Assembly (NCBI GenBank): GCA_004561785.1
Contig: SFUB01000024.1
Location: 1 to 16,892, forward strand
From: a bacterium
GTDB lineage: Bacteria; Bacillota_I; Bacilli_A; RFN20; CAG-826
Length of the DNA stretch: 16,892 bases
Reading direction: 5' to 3'
The notes under the pieces are model-generated. The model ran no database searches. It was not told where the DNA came from and saw only the letters and a list, made by a program, of their open reading frames with translations. Both the position numbers and the translations under genes were made by a program. Position 1 is the stretch's first letter. Every line of letters starts with the position of its first letter. This document shows positions 1-6,037 of the stretch, one piece after another.

Positions 1-227
1 TCCAGGATTTCCGCGAATAGCGACGCCTCCTCTTGGCCCTGTTGGATCAAATATCGGTCCTCCGAGGTCCGCCAGGAGCGGGCCAAGGACAAGTACGCGA
101 TCGCCTCGGCGAGGTTCGTCTTCCCGGATCCATTGGCCCCCAGGATGAGGTTCAGCCCCTTTGGGAAGCGTAGATCCAGGCTTTCGTAGCCCCGCCAATG
201 CTCCAGGCGGAGCCGGGTCAGGATCAT
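1..227 (-). CDS. recF: RecF, DNA replication/repair ATPase, N-terminal part (cut by window edge)
   Basis: The first 75 or so residues of RecF are present; the rest lies beyond the left edge. RecF is an SMC-like ATPase that binds gapped DNA and, with RecO and RecR, loads RecA at stalled forks. The visible protein starts MILTRLRLEHWRGYESLDLR, has a Walker A motif GANGSGKTN near residues 30-38 and continues with LAEAIAYLSLARSWRT, matching the RecF N-terminal pattern (a Walker A of GxNxxGKTN type, then E-A-I-x-Y-L-S and R-S-x-R-T). The ATG overlaps the rlbA stop by four bases (ATGA), so the two are probably translationally coupled; no strong ribosome site is seen. The position after dnaA, dnaN and rlbA is the standard Bacillota origin order. 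Identification is secure; intactness of the C-terminus cannot be judged. Confidence 0.95.
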   Translation of the reverse strand, partial: MILTRLRLEHWRGYESLDLRFPKGLNLILGANGSGKTNLAEAIAYLSLARSWRTSEDRYLIQQGQEEASLFAEIL

Positions 228-445
228 GAGACGATCTCGACGCGGATCCCCGAGGTCTCGACGGAATCGCCGGGCCGGAGCTTCCTGCCCCTGCGGGCGT
301 CGGGGATCCCGTTCACCAGCACCTCGTTTTCGGCGAGGTAGCGTTTGGCTTCGCCGCCCTCTTGAATGATGCGGGCGAACTTAAGCAGCTGCCCAAGGGT
401 GATGTAGTCCGTGGTGATGGTTACGGTGCGCGTTTCTTTTTCCAT
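224..445 (-). CDS. rlbA: RlbA/YaaA-type S4-domain RNA-binding protein
   Basis: This is a 73-residue protein made almost entirely of one S4 RNA-binding domain, the usual size for the YaaA/RlbA family found between dnaN and recF (about 70 residues). Diagnostic stretches are DYITLGQLLKFA (about residues 13-24), GGEAKRYLAENEVLVNG (30-46) and RRGRKLRPGD (51-60). The family is thought to bind rRNA or ribosome assembly intermediates, but its exact role is not settled. I chose the ATG at 445 because the family-like sequence begins there. A longer reading from 643 would run through the dnaN 3' end and its terminator with unrelated residues. The Shine-Dalgarno signal is weak. The gene is separated from dnaN by a terminator hairpin, so its own promoter or read-through must supply transcription; I could not find a convincing promoter. 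It overlaps recF by four bases. Confidence 0.9.
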   Translation of the reverse strand: MEKETRTVTITTDYITLGQLLKFARIIQEGGEAKRYLAENEVLVNGIPDARRGRKLRPGDSVETSGIRVEIVS

Positions 446-478
446 AAGCAAATGTGTGGGCAAAAATCCCTGAGACCA

Positions 479-499
479 TTTTATTACTATGTAATAAAA
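479..499. repeat. AT-rich 9-bp dyad between dnaN and rlbA
   Basis: TTTTATTAC and GTAATAAAA form perfect inverted arms around a 3-base spacer (TAT). The element abuts the dnaN terminator and shares its last three bases with that stem. It sits upstream of rlbA on the minus strand. It may be a protein-binding dyad, or simply part of the U-rich tail of the terminator. Confidence 0.5.
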
Positions 500-524
500 A
501 GCGGTAGGTGTTTCTACCGCTTTT
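497..524 (-). terminator. Rho-independent terminator after dnaN
   Basis: AAAAGCGGTAG and CTACCGCTTTT are perfect 11-bp inverted arms around a 6-base loop. In the leftward (dnaN) direction the stem is followed by a T-rich run (TTTTTATTA). It begins about 30 bases after the dnaN stop. Arms ending in A and T runs could make it work in both directions. Confidence 0.85.
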
Positions 525-552
525 CCGTCGTTTTTTGCCTGTTTTTTAGGGC

Positions 553-1674
553 TTAGTACGTCCTCATCGGGGTGATGAGCTCCACGACCGAGGGATTGGA
601 GGGGTCGCGGACGACGAAGGGCTTCATTTCGCCTTGGAAGCACAAAGTCACGTCGTCGCTTTTAAGGGCCCGGATCGCATCCGAGACAAAGAGGGAATTG
701 AAGCTGATCTGAAGCCTTTCGCCGGTGAAGCGGCAGGTGGACAGACTCTCCTCGGCCGAACCGGAGAGATCGTTTTTGGAAGAAACGCGGACGGATTCCT
801 CCATCATGGTCAGTGTGACGACCGGCTGGTCATTGGAGGTGACGGAGGCGCGGTCCATGGCGGAGAGGAGCTCCGAAGCGCTGACTTCGAGGTAGTAGTT
901 GAAATTCTGCGGGATGATGGCCTTGGTAACGGGGTAATCCCCGGCGATCAGACGGGTCGAGACGGTGGTATTCTCGAAGCGGAAGAGGGCTTTGGTGCTG
1001 GAAATGGCCATCGAGACGGTCTTCGCGCCTTCGAAGAGGCGGGTGATGTCCACGAGCACCCTGGCGGGGATGTTCGCACGGAACTTGACGTCCTCATCGA
1101 CGGAAATGGCTTTTTTGGCCAAGCGGGCAGAGTCGGTGGCAACGGCACTCAGTTCGCCGTTCGCGGCTTCTAGATTCAAGGCAGTCAGAACAGGACGGGC
1201 CTGCTCTTTGTTGGAAGCGGCGAAGGCGGTAGCTTCAACCAGCGAAGCGAAATCGGAGGTCGGAAGGTCAAGGACGGTTCCGTCCGGATCCAAATCGATG
1301 TCAGGGTATTCCTCCGCTTTCACGCAGGCGAATTTGTAGGAGGTCTTTCCGTCACCGACTTTGGCGATGGACTCATCGATGATGTCAACCGAGATTTCCG
1401 AACCGCTCATTTTGCGGACGCCTTCCAAAAGCAGTTTGGAATTGATGAGGGCGGAGCCCATGCCGGCGTTGCGGATGACTTCGTCTTCTCCGTTGCGATA
1501 AGGAACGATGGAGCGGATGGTGATTTCGGAATTGGATCCGGTTACCTCAAGTCCTTTTTCGCTGAGCTCCAGTTTGAAATTGGCCAAGGTCGGAATCGGG
1601 TTCTTCAGCACGATGGCATGGTTGGCTGCATTCAAGGCTTTGAGAAATTGTTCTTTGGAAACGACGAAGCGCAT
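553..1674 (-). CDS. dnaN: DNA polymerase III beta subunit (sliding clamp)
   Basis: This is a 373-residue beta clamp, full length for the family. The homodimeric ring encircles DNA and tethers the replicative polymerase and many repair and regulatory proteins. The start MRFVVSKEQFLKALNAANHA, internal segments such as ATDSARLAKKAI and RLIAGDYPV, and the C-terminal ending ITPMRTY (compare the usual LPVRTY) identify it. A GGAG ribosome site lies about 8 bases upstream of the ATG (minus strand TTGGAGTATTGATATG). The gene follows dnaA across a 257-base gap that contains the unwinding half of oriC, so transcription from dnaA, or from an internal promoter I cannot pinpoint, crosses the origin. A strong terminator sits just after the stop, separating it from rlbA-recF. 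Nothing looks degenerate. Confidence 0.98.
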   Translation of the reverse strand: MRFVVSKEQFLKALNAANHAIVLKNPIPTLANFKLELSEKGLEVTGSNSEITIRSIVPYRNGEDEVIRNAGMGSALINSKLLLEGVRKMSGSEISVDIIDESIAKVGDGKTSYKFACVKAEEYPDIDLDPDGTVLDLPTSDFASLVEATAFAASNKEQARPVLTALNLEAANGELSAVATDSARLAKKAISVDEDVKFRANIPARVLVDITRLFEGAKTVSMAISSTKALFRFENTTVSTRLIAGDYPVTKAIIPQNFNYYLEVSASELLSAMDRASVTSNDQPVVTLTMMEESVRVSSKNDLSGSAEESLSTCRFTGERLQISFNSLFVSDAIRALKSDDVTLCFQGEMKPFVVRDPSNPSVVELITPMRTY

Positions 1675-1689
1675 ATCAATACTCCAATC

Positions 1690-1738
1690 TAATTTGTTTT
1701 TAAGAATTTTTAATAATAGTAATAAGCTTTGTTGAAAC
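1690..1738. other. oriC DNA-unwinding element with five DnaA-trios
   Basis: An AT-rich tract in otherwise GC-rich DNA lies between dnaN and the DnaA box at 1739-1747. Positions 1711-1725 read TAATAATAGTAATAA on the plus strand. Read 3' to 5' away from the box this is AAT-AAT-GAT-AAT-AAT, five consecutive matches to the DnaA-trio consensus 3'-[G/A]A[T/A]-5'. DnaA-trios are known in Bacillus subtilis oriC as the single-strand binding site on which the DnaA oligomer opens the duplex. The 13 bases 1726-1738 separate box and trios. A/T-rich sequence continues to about 1690. Location (dnaA-dnaN spacer) and polarity match the Bacillus arrangement. The call rests on sequence pattern only. Confidence 0.8.
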
Positions 1739-1914
1739 TGTGGAAAACCTGCGTTTCACTCCGCTTGTTAGTTTACCATGGCGGGGCTACGGCCGATACC
1801 TTTATTTATGAATAAATAAGGCTTTTTGTCTGGCGGCCGTTTGGCGGCGTCGCGCCCATTTTGGCCGCTATGGTTATCCACAATTTGTTCACTTTCGCGG
1901 AAACGTTTTCCACC
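1739..1914. other. oriC DnaA-box cluster in the dnaA-dnaN spacer
   Basis: Three DnaA boxes are visible: TGTGGAAAA at 1739-1747 (minus-oriented TTTTCCACA, next to the trios), a perfect TTATCCACA at 1874-1882, and a weaker TTTTCCACC at 1906-1914. An AT-only inverted repeat (TTATTTAT 1802-1809 and ATAAATAA 1812-1819) lies between them. This is the counterpart of the dnaA-dnaN sub-origin (incC) of Bacillus. Confidence 0.85.
1802..1819. repeat. AT-only inverted repeat inside oriC
   Basis: TTATTTAT and ATAAATAA form 8-bp perfect arms around a 2-base centre, with CC and GG close on the outer flanks. It is an A/T island between DnaA boxes in a GC-rich spacer and is not followed by a T-run on either strand, so a terminator is unlikely. 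It could be a second easily melted site or a binding site for an origin regulator; no function can be assigned. Confidence 0.45.
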
Positions 1915-1931
1915 TCGGAGACGGGCCTAAG

Positions 1932-3296
1932 CTATTTTGCCTTCAGCCTTTGTTTCAAATCGTCGATCGCCTGCTTCAGGCTCTCGTCGTCTTTGAGGCT
2001 TTTTTCGACTTTGCTGACCGCGTTCATGACCGTCGCGTGGTCCTTTCCCCCGAAACTGTTGCCGATCTTCGTGAACGGGGTGTCTAGCAGGCTTCGGGAG
2101 AGGAACATGGCGATGTGGCGGGCCATGGCAATGCGGCTGGTGCGAATTTTGCCGGTGATCTGAGCCGGGGTGAGGGAGTAGTAGTCCGCCACGGTGGCGA
2201 TGATCTTGTCCTCGGTCAATTTGCCCACGCTTTCCTGGGCGGAGATCAAAGAGGCGATGGCCTTCTTCGTGACGTCCATTGTGATGTGCTGGGTCGGCTC
2301 CAGATTGATCGTGTAGAAGAGCAGCCGGTTCAAGGAGCCTTCCAGGTCGCGGACGGAAGAGGAAAAGCGAGAGGCCAAAAACTCGATGACGTCCTCATCG
2401 AAATCCTTCGCCGAGAGTCCATTGGCCTCGATTTTCATCCTCAAGATGGCCTCCGACGTTTTGAGATCCGGCTTTTGAATCGGGAGGACAAGACCGCTGC
2501 TGAAGCGCGTTTTCAAGCGTTCGTCGATCCCTTCCAAACGGCTGGGGTCTTGGTCGGAGGTGATGACGATTTGCTTGCCTTGGGTATAGAGAGCTTGGAA
2601 GACGATGAAGAACATTTCCATCGTCTTGGAACGTCCGATCAGGTACTGAATGTCGTCGATTAGAAGGACATCTACGTCGTTTTTGAAATATTGGGAGAGG
2701 GACTGGTCCTGTTTGGCTCCGGTCGCGAAGCGGATGTATTCGTCCACGAAATCCGAGGCGGAGATGTAGAGGACTTTCGCCATGGGACGGCGCGCCTTGA
2801 TCTCGTTGCCGATGGCCTGAAGGAGGTGCGTCTTGCCCAGCCCCGATTGGGAATGGACCAGCAAGGGGTTGTAGGTTCCGCCGGGGTTATGCGAAATCAT
2901 CAAAGCCGCTTGGAAGGCTTCGCGGTTGGAATCGCCCACCACGAAGTTGGAAAAAGTGTATTTGGGGTCAAGCCTGGCTTCGGCGAAAAAAGTCGGTTTC
3001 TTTTCCTCTTTCTCTAAGGGGGCCGCCTTCAAAGAGCCCTGATTCACGAATTCCACTTTGTAGTTGGTGGAGGTCTCTTCCTGGACGCAGGATTGGACCA
3101 ATTCGGTGTAGGAGGCGGTCAAAACGGTCGCCCCAAGGCTGGAGTTGACGGCGATGAGAAGGGTATCCCCCTGAACCGAGTCGATGTAGCTGCCGCCAAA
3201 GAAGGTGTCGTAGATATGGTCGTCGCCTAGTTTGTCTTTGATTCTTTTCAGCGATCGGTTCCAGATCGCCGTGAGTTGGGAGATGGATTCGGGCAT
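1932..3296 (-). CDS. dnaA: Chromosomal replication initiator DnaA
   Basis: This 454-residue protein has the usual four-part DnaA layout: an N-terminal DnaB/DnaD-interaction domain (1-80), a short linker, an AAA+ ATPase (about 108-330) and a C-terminal DNA-binding domain (about 360-454). Walker A is SQSGLGKTHLL at 149-159, Walker B LLIDDIQ at 211-217, sensor 2 RDLEGSLNR from 316, and the DnaA box-recognition signature GGKDHATVMNAVSK at 416-429. The first Walker A position is Ser rather than the usual Gly. DnaA-ATP binds the boxes on both sides of the gene, opens oriC and loads helicase. I chose the ATG at 3296 because the family sequence begins there (MPESISQLTAIWNRSLKRI) and AGGAAA lies about 10 bases upstream. 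An in-frame ATG at 3383 would add 29 residues that overlie DnaA boxes. A DnaA box in the putative promoter suggests autoregulation. Confidence 0.98.
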   Translation of the reverse strand: MPESISQLTAIWNRSLKRIKDKLGDDHIYDTFFGGSYIDSVQGDTLLIAVNSSLGATVLTASYTELVQSCVQEETSTNYKVEFVNQGSLKAAPLEKEEKKPTFFAEARLDPKYTFSNFVVGDSNREAFQAALMISHNPGGTYNPLLVHSQSGLGKTHLLQAIGNEIKARRPMAKVLYISASDFVDEYIRFATGAKQDQSLSQYFKNDVDVLLIDDIQYLIGRSKTMEMFFIVFQALYTQGKQIVITSDQDPSRLEGIDERLKTRFSSGLVLPIQKPDLKTSEAILRMKIEANGLSAKDFDEDVIEFLASRFSSSVRDLEGSLNRLLFYTINLEPTQHITMDVTKKAIASLISAQESVGKLTEDKIIATVADYYSLTPAQITGKIRTSRIAMARHIAMFLSRSLLDTPFTKIGNSFGGKDHATVMNAVSKVEKSLKDDESLKQAIDDLKQRLKAK

Positions 3297-3318
3297 AATG
3301 GTAGATTTCCTGAGGAAA

Positions 3319-3336
3319 ATTAAAGCATTTTCCACA
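3319..3336 (-). promoter_or_regulatory. Candidate dnaA promoter overlapped by a DnaA box
   Basis: On the minus strand TGCTTTAAT (3327-3319) resembles an extended -10 element (TGnTATAAT), about 22 bases before the dnaA ATG. No good -35 is visible. A DnaA box (TTTTCCACA on plus, 3328-3336) lies directly upstream of the -10, where bound DnaA would block polymerase. DnaA autorepression is known in other bacteria; here it is inference. Confidence 0.4.
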
Positions 3337-3714
3337 TAGGAATTCACCAAAAAAGAGGCATGTTTCGATTTTTCCACAATCAAGAACGGGAAAAGAGGTG
3401 CTGCGGTGCTATTTTCCAGTTATCCACAAAATTAGAATGTGGAAAACTTGTGGAAAACTTTTGGTGTCTTTTGCTTTTGTGGAAAAGTATCGCAGAAACC
3501 TGCTTGTCCACAAGCGAGGACGGCCTGAAAGCTTAGGCAACAACGGGGAAAATGCGGTTTGTCCCCTAAAATGTGAGCCTTTTCCTAACCGCCATGTGAA
3601 TTGTTTCTAATGGCTTTTGGGAATTCCGGTTTCCTGAACCCCCACAAAAGACTTTCCACGGATGTTCGACTTTCCGAAGCGCCTCGCGCGTATAAGGGCG
3701 CGTGCGAATTTTCA

Positions 3715-3743
3715 TTGTGCTAAAAAAGGCCGGTCCGTATAAT
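3715..3743 (+). promoter_or_regulatory. rpmH promoter
   Basis: TTGTGC (3715-3720) and a perfect TATAAT (3738-3743) are separated by 17 bases, giving a predicted start near 3750 and a short leader of about 25 bases. It would drive rpmH, rnpA, yidC and khpB. Confidence 0.8.
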
Positions 3744-3774
3744 AATCACCGCTACTGCGCAAAGGAGAAAAACT

Positions 3775-3912
3775 ATGGGTAAGAAAACTTATCAGCCTTC
3801 CAAGAAGAAGCACATCAACGTCAACGGGTTCCGCGCCCGCATGGCCACCCCCGGCGGACGCCGCGTCTTGGCTCGCCGCCGTGCTAAAGGCCGCGCTCGT
3901 CTTTCCGCTTAA
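3775..3912 (+). CDS. rpmH: 50S ribosomal protein L34
   Basis: This 45-residue, very basic protein is a structural component of the large ribosomal subunit. It starts MGKKTYQPSKKKHINVNGFR and continues RARMATPGGRRVLARRRAKG, ending ARLSA. The family core (the TFQP-like N-terminus, GFRARM, GRxVLARRRxKGR and the LSA end) is complete, and the length is standard (44-46). The N-terminus, MGKKTYQPS, differs slightly from the common MKRTFQPN. A strong ribosome site AAAGGAG (3761-3767) lies 7 bases before the ATG, and a consensus promoter lies upstream. It heads the rpmH-rnpA-yidC-khpB run typical of bacterial origins. It is too short for many gene finders but unambiguous. Confidence 0.97.
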   Translation: MGKKTYQPSKKKHINVNGFRARMATPGGRRVLARRRAKGRARLSA

Positions 3913-3930
3913 GCTTCAGCCATTCAAAGC

Positions 3931-4272
3931 ATGAAGAAAGAGTATCGAGTCAGAAAACACCGCGAATTCGATCGGATCATTCATGCCGGAGCGAAGGTGA
4001 AAACCCCGCATTACACCATTTACGTCGAGAAGGCAGAGGACCAAGCCCATTCCAGAATCGGCTTGGCCGTTTCCAAAAAGAACGGAAACGCCGTCACCAG
4101 GGTCCGCATCAAAAGGCAGGTCCGGGCGATGGTCTCGCGCCACTTCGACTGCAAACCCCGCCTGAACTTAATCATCGTCATCCGCCCGAGCTATTCCCCT
4201 GAGGAAAAGGTCGGGAACGAAGAAGAGCTCGCAAAAGCTCTCGCTGAAATAAAGGACACCGCAATTGAATAA
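3931..4272 (+). CDS. rnpA: Ribonuclease P protein component
   Basis: This 113-residue protein is the basic subunit of RNase P, which helps the catalytic RNA bind pre-tRNA leaders and remove 5' extensions. The start MKKEYRVRKHREFDRIIHAG (the usual hydrophobic-R-x(3)-F pattern), the internal GLAVSKKNGNAVTRVRIKRQVR (about residues 44-65) and the C-terminal LIIVIRPSY match the family. The conserved RNR motif reads RVR here (Asn replaced by Val at about residue 58), which is unusual because that Asn is well kept. It starts 18 bases after rpmH with no recognisable Shine-Dalgarno sequence, so low or coupled translation relative to L34 is likely. The 3' end overlaps yidC by eight bases. The RNA subunit gene rnpB is not in the window. 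Confidence 0.95.
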   Translation: MKKEYRVRKHREFDRIIHAGAKVKTPHYTIYVEKAEDQAHSRIGLAVSKKNGNAVTRVRIKRQVRAMVSRHFDCKPRLNLIIVIRPSYSPEEKVGNEEELAKALAEIKDTAIE

Positions 4273-6037
4273 GCACAAATTGAAAAAGAAACTGCTGGGG
4301 ATCGCAACGCTTGGGCTTGGCGTTGCTTTGCTTTCATCCTGCACGCAGAATTTCTGCTCCGAGGCCGATAAGGCCAAGATGCTTTACCCTTATGAGCAAG
4401 GCGTCACCATCTACGTCACGAAAGCCAAATATGAGGAGTTGAAGACCGCCGAGGCCACCAAAGACCTCATCGCCGCGGAAGAGGCGATGACCTTCAATGG
4501 CACCGCCGTCGCGGGCAAGGCCCTCAGCCAAAACGAAGAAATCTATAAATACGTCCCCTACACCAAAGCGGACAACGTCTATACCTTCACGGCCAAGAAA
4601 GCCGAATCGCTGCTTCAAGGGACGATTTTGAAAAGCGCCGCCACCAACGGCTACGCTTTGCCCTCCATCCAGTATTGGGCCGCGATCGATGATTATACTT
4701 TGAAGGCCGCCGTCACTCAGGCTGCCTACGAAGGCAACGTCATCTCTTCCGCCTATTCGGGCCTCACCGATTTCGCGAATGTCCCCTCCGACTTCGTCTC
4801 CGGCATCAAGATCGCCTGCGCGACCGGGAACGCCGAAGCCGACCAAGTCACCGTTGACTCGATCAACGCCGAGTCCAATGTCTGGTACGTCAATCCCTAT
4901 CTTGAGGAAGATTCCGATGGGACCGGCGCCCACAGCATCGATTACGGGCACTCCTTGCTCCGCCGCTACGGGTACGTGAAGTTCTCCGGGCTTGAGGACA
5001 AGATGTTCGCTCACATCGATGCTTGGACCGCAGATCTCTTCAAGAACACCTCCGACGCCGGGCTTGGGGTGGATGGATGCCCGAATGAGGACTTCGCCAA
5101 ACTTTACCAGAACAACACCATCGCCAAAGTCAACGCGATCCGCACCTGCATCGCCACCCGCGATGGCATCTATGGCCACTATGGACCTGGACGCGATTGG
5201 GAAGTCGACATCAGCGCCAAGGATTGGGGATATGCCTGGAACAAAGGCTTCCTCGAAGGGCTGCTTGTCTATCCGATCTCTTGGATGGTCGATACCTTCG
5301 CTTTCGGGATGGATTCCGCCCTCACCGGGTGGAGCCAGCTCCTCGCCCTCGTCTTCGTCACCTTGATCGTCCGCGCAGTCTTGATGGCCGCGACCTTCAA
5401 GAATACCTTGGATCAGCAAAAGATGCAGAATCTGCAGCCTCAGCTCGCCAAGCTCCAGGAGAAATACCCGAACTCCAACACCAACCAAGCCGAGAAGGCC
5501 CGCATGAGTCAGGAACAGATGGCTTTGTATAAGAGAAACAAGATCAATCCGATGGGTCAGATCCTCGTTCTCATCATCCAGTTCCCCGTCTTCATCTGCG
5601 TTTGGTCCGGCTTAGAGGGATCCGCGGCCTTGTCTTCCGGCTCGATGCTGAACCTCAGGCTGTCTGATACCATCCGCGAGACCTTGTTCAACGTTTCCGG
5701 GGCTTGGTACCTGAATACTTCCGGCTGGTGGACCGCCCTCGTCCTCTTCATCCTGATGGCTGCCACGCAGGTCCTCGCCATGATGCTTCCGCGCTGGATC
5801 GCCAAAGCCAAGACGAAGAACATCAGCAAGATGGGCAAGAATCCCGCCGCCGTGGACGCCAATAAGCAAGGCAAGATCATGATGATCGTCATGCTGATCT
5901 TCACGATCTTCATGGGCTTCATGCTTCCGGCCGCTATGGGTATCTACTGGTTGATCGGAGGTCTCATTTCCATGCTTCAAACCTTCATCTCCCAGATGGT
6001 TATGAATCACGCCAATAAGAAAAAGAGGAAAATATGA
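4265..6037 (+). CDS. yidC: Membrane protein insertase YidC/OxaA with large lipoprotein-type ectodomain
   Basis: YidC inserts and folds membrane proteins alone or with SecYEG. The 590-residue product starts at TTG (4265), supported by AAAGGA (4251-4256) 8 bases upstream; it overlaps rnpA by eight bases. Residues 1-26 form a lipoprotein signal (KKK, hydrophobic core, lipobox LSSC with Cys26). Residues about 27-325 are a soluble extracytoplasmic region, followed by the conserved core with membrane segments near 328-349, 355-378, 430-450, 488-508 and 536-572. The groove arginine is Arg370 (TLIVRAVL), and the cytoplasmic coiled-coil loop (QQKMQNLQPQLAKLQEKYP) lies near 385-402. The tail NHANKKKRKI is basic. 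Bacillota YidC is normally about 255-290 residues, so the roughly 300-residue insertion between lipobox and first core helix is the odd feature. It resembles the proteobacterial layout in position but I see no obvious likeness to the P1 domain. Confidence 0.93.
   Translation: MNKHKLKKKLLGIATLGLGVALLSSCTQNFCSEADKAKMLYPYEQGVTIYVTKAKYEELKTAEATKDLIAAEEAMTFNGTAVAGKALSQNEEIYKYVPYTKADNVYTFTAKKAESLLQGTILKSAATNGYALPSIQYWAAIDDYTLKAAVTQAAYEGNVISSAYSGLTDFANVPSDFVSGIKIACATGNAEADQVTVDSINAESNVWYVNPYLEEDSDGTGAHSIDYGHSLLRRYGYVKFSGLEDKMFAHIDAWTADLFKNTSDAGLGVDGCPNEDFAKLYQNNTIAKVNAIRTCIATRDGIYGHYGPGRDWEVDISAKDWGYAWNKGFLEGLLVYPISWMVDTFAFGMDSALTGWSQLLALVFVTLIVRAVLMAATFKNTLDQQKMQNLQPQLAKLQEKYPNSNTNQAEKARMSQEQMALYKRNKINPMGQILVLIIQFPVFICVWSGLEGSAALSSGSMLNLRLSDTIRETLFNVSGAWYLNTSGWWTALVLFILMAATQVLAMMLPRWIAKAKTKNISKMGKNPAAVDANKQGKIMMIVMLIFTIFMGFMLPAAMGIYWLIGGLISMLQTFISQMVMNHANKKKRKI

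Larger units (their letters stand above)
3297..3774. other. oriC, dnaA-rpmH intergenic region with a DnaA-box array
   Basis: This 478-base gap between divergent dnaA and rpmH holds at least seven DnaA boxes: TTTTCCACA at 3328-3336 and 3370-3378, a perfect TTATCCACA at 3420-3428, TGTGGAAAA (reverse orientation) at 3438-3446, 3449-3457 and 3478-3486, and TTGTCCACA at 3504-3512. The pair at 3438 and 3449 is spaced 11 bases, about one helical turn. The box at 3504 lies in the dyad GCTTGT-CC-ACAAGC (3502-3515). From 3516 to about 3710 I see no boxes of good quality, only weak hairpins (3545-3566, 3684-3707), and then the rpmH promoter. With the dnaA-dnaN cluster this gives a bipartite origin like that of Bacillus subtilis. 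Both flanking gene sets point away from it. Confidence 0.9.

Noticed and set aside
446..643. A longer rlbA start at 643
   Set aside because: It would run through the 3' end of dnaN and its terminator hairpin and would double the family length.
3297..3383. A longer dnaA start at 3383
   Set aside because: The 29 extra residues have no likeness to DnaA and would code across DnaA boxes and the likely promoter; the ATG at 3296 has family-like sequence and a ribosome site.
3684..3707. GC-rich hairpin and TATAAG near 3691 as a terminator or second rpmH promoter
   Set aside because: There is no T-run after the stem and no usable -35 for TATAAG; the promoter at 3715-3743 is much better.
4334..5488. 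A 384-codon open frame on the minus strand opposite yidC
   Set aside because: Antisense shadow of yidC: low-complexity Gly/Asp/Ile-rich product, no ribosome site, and it covers the yidC ectodomain whose lipobox and frame are well supported.
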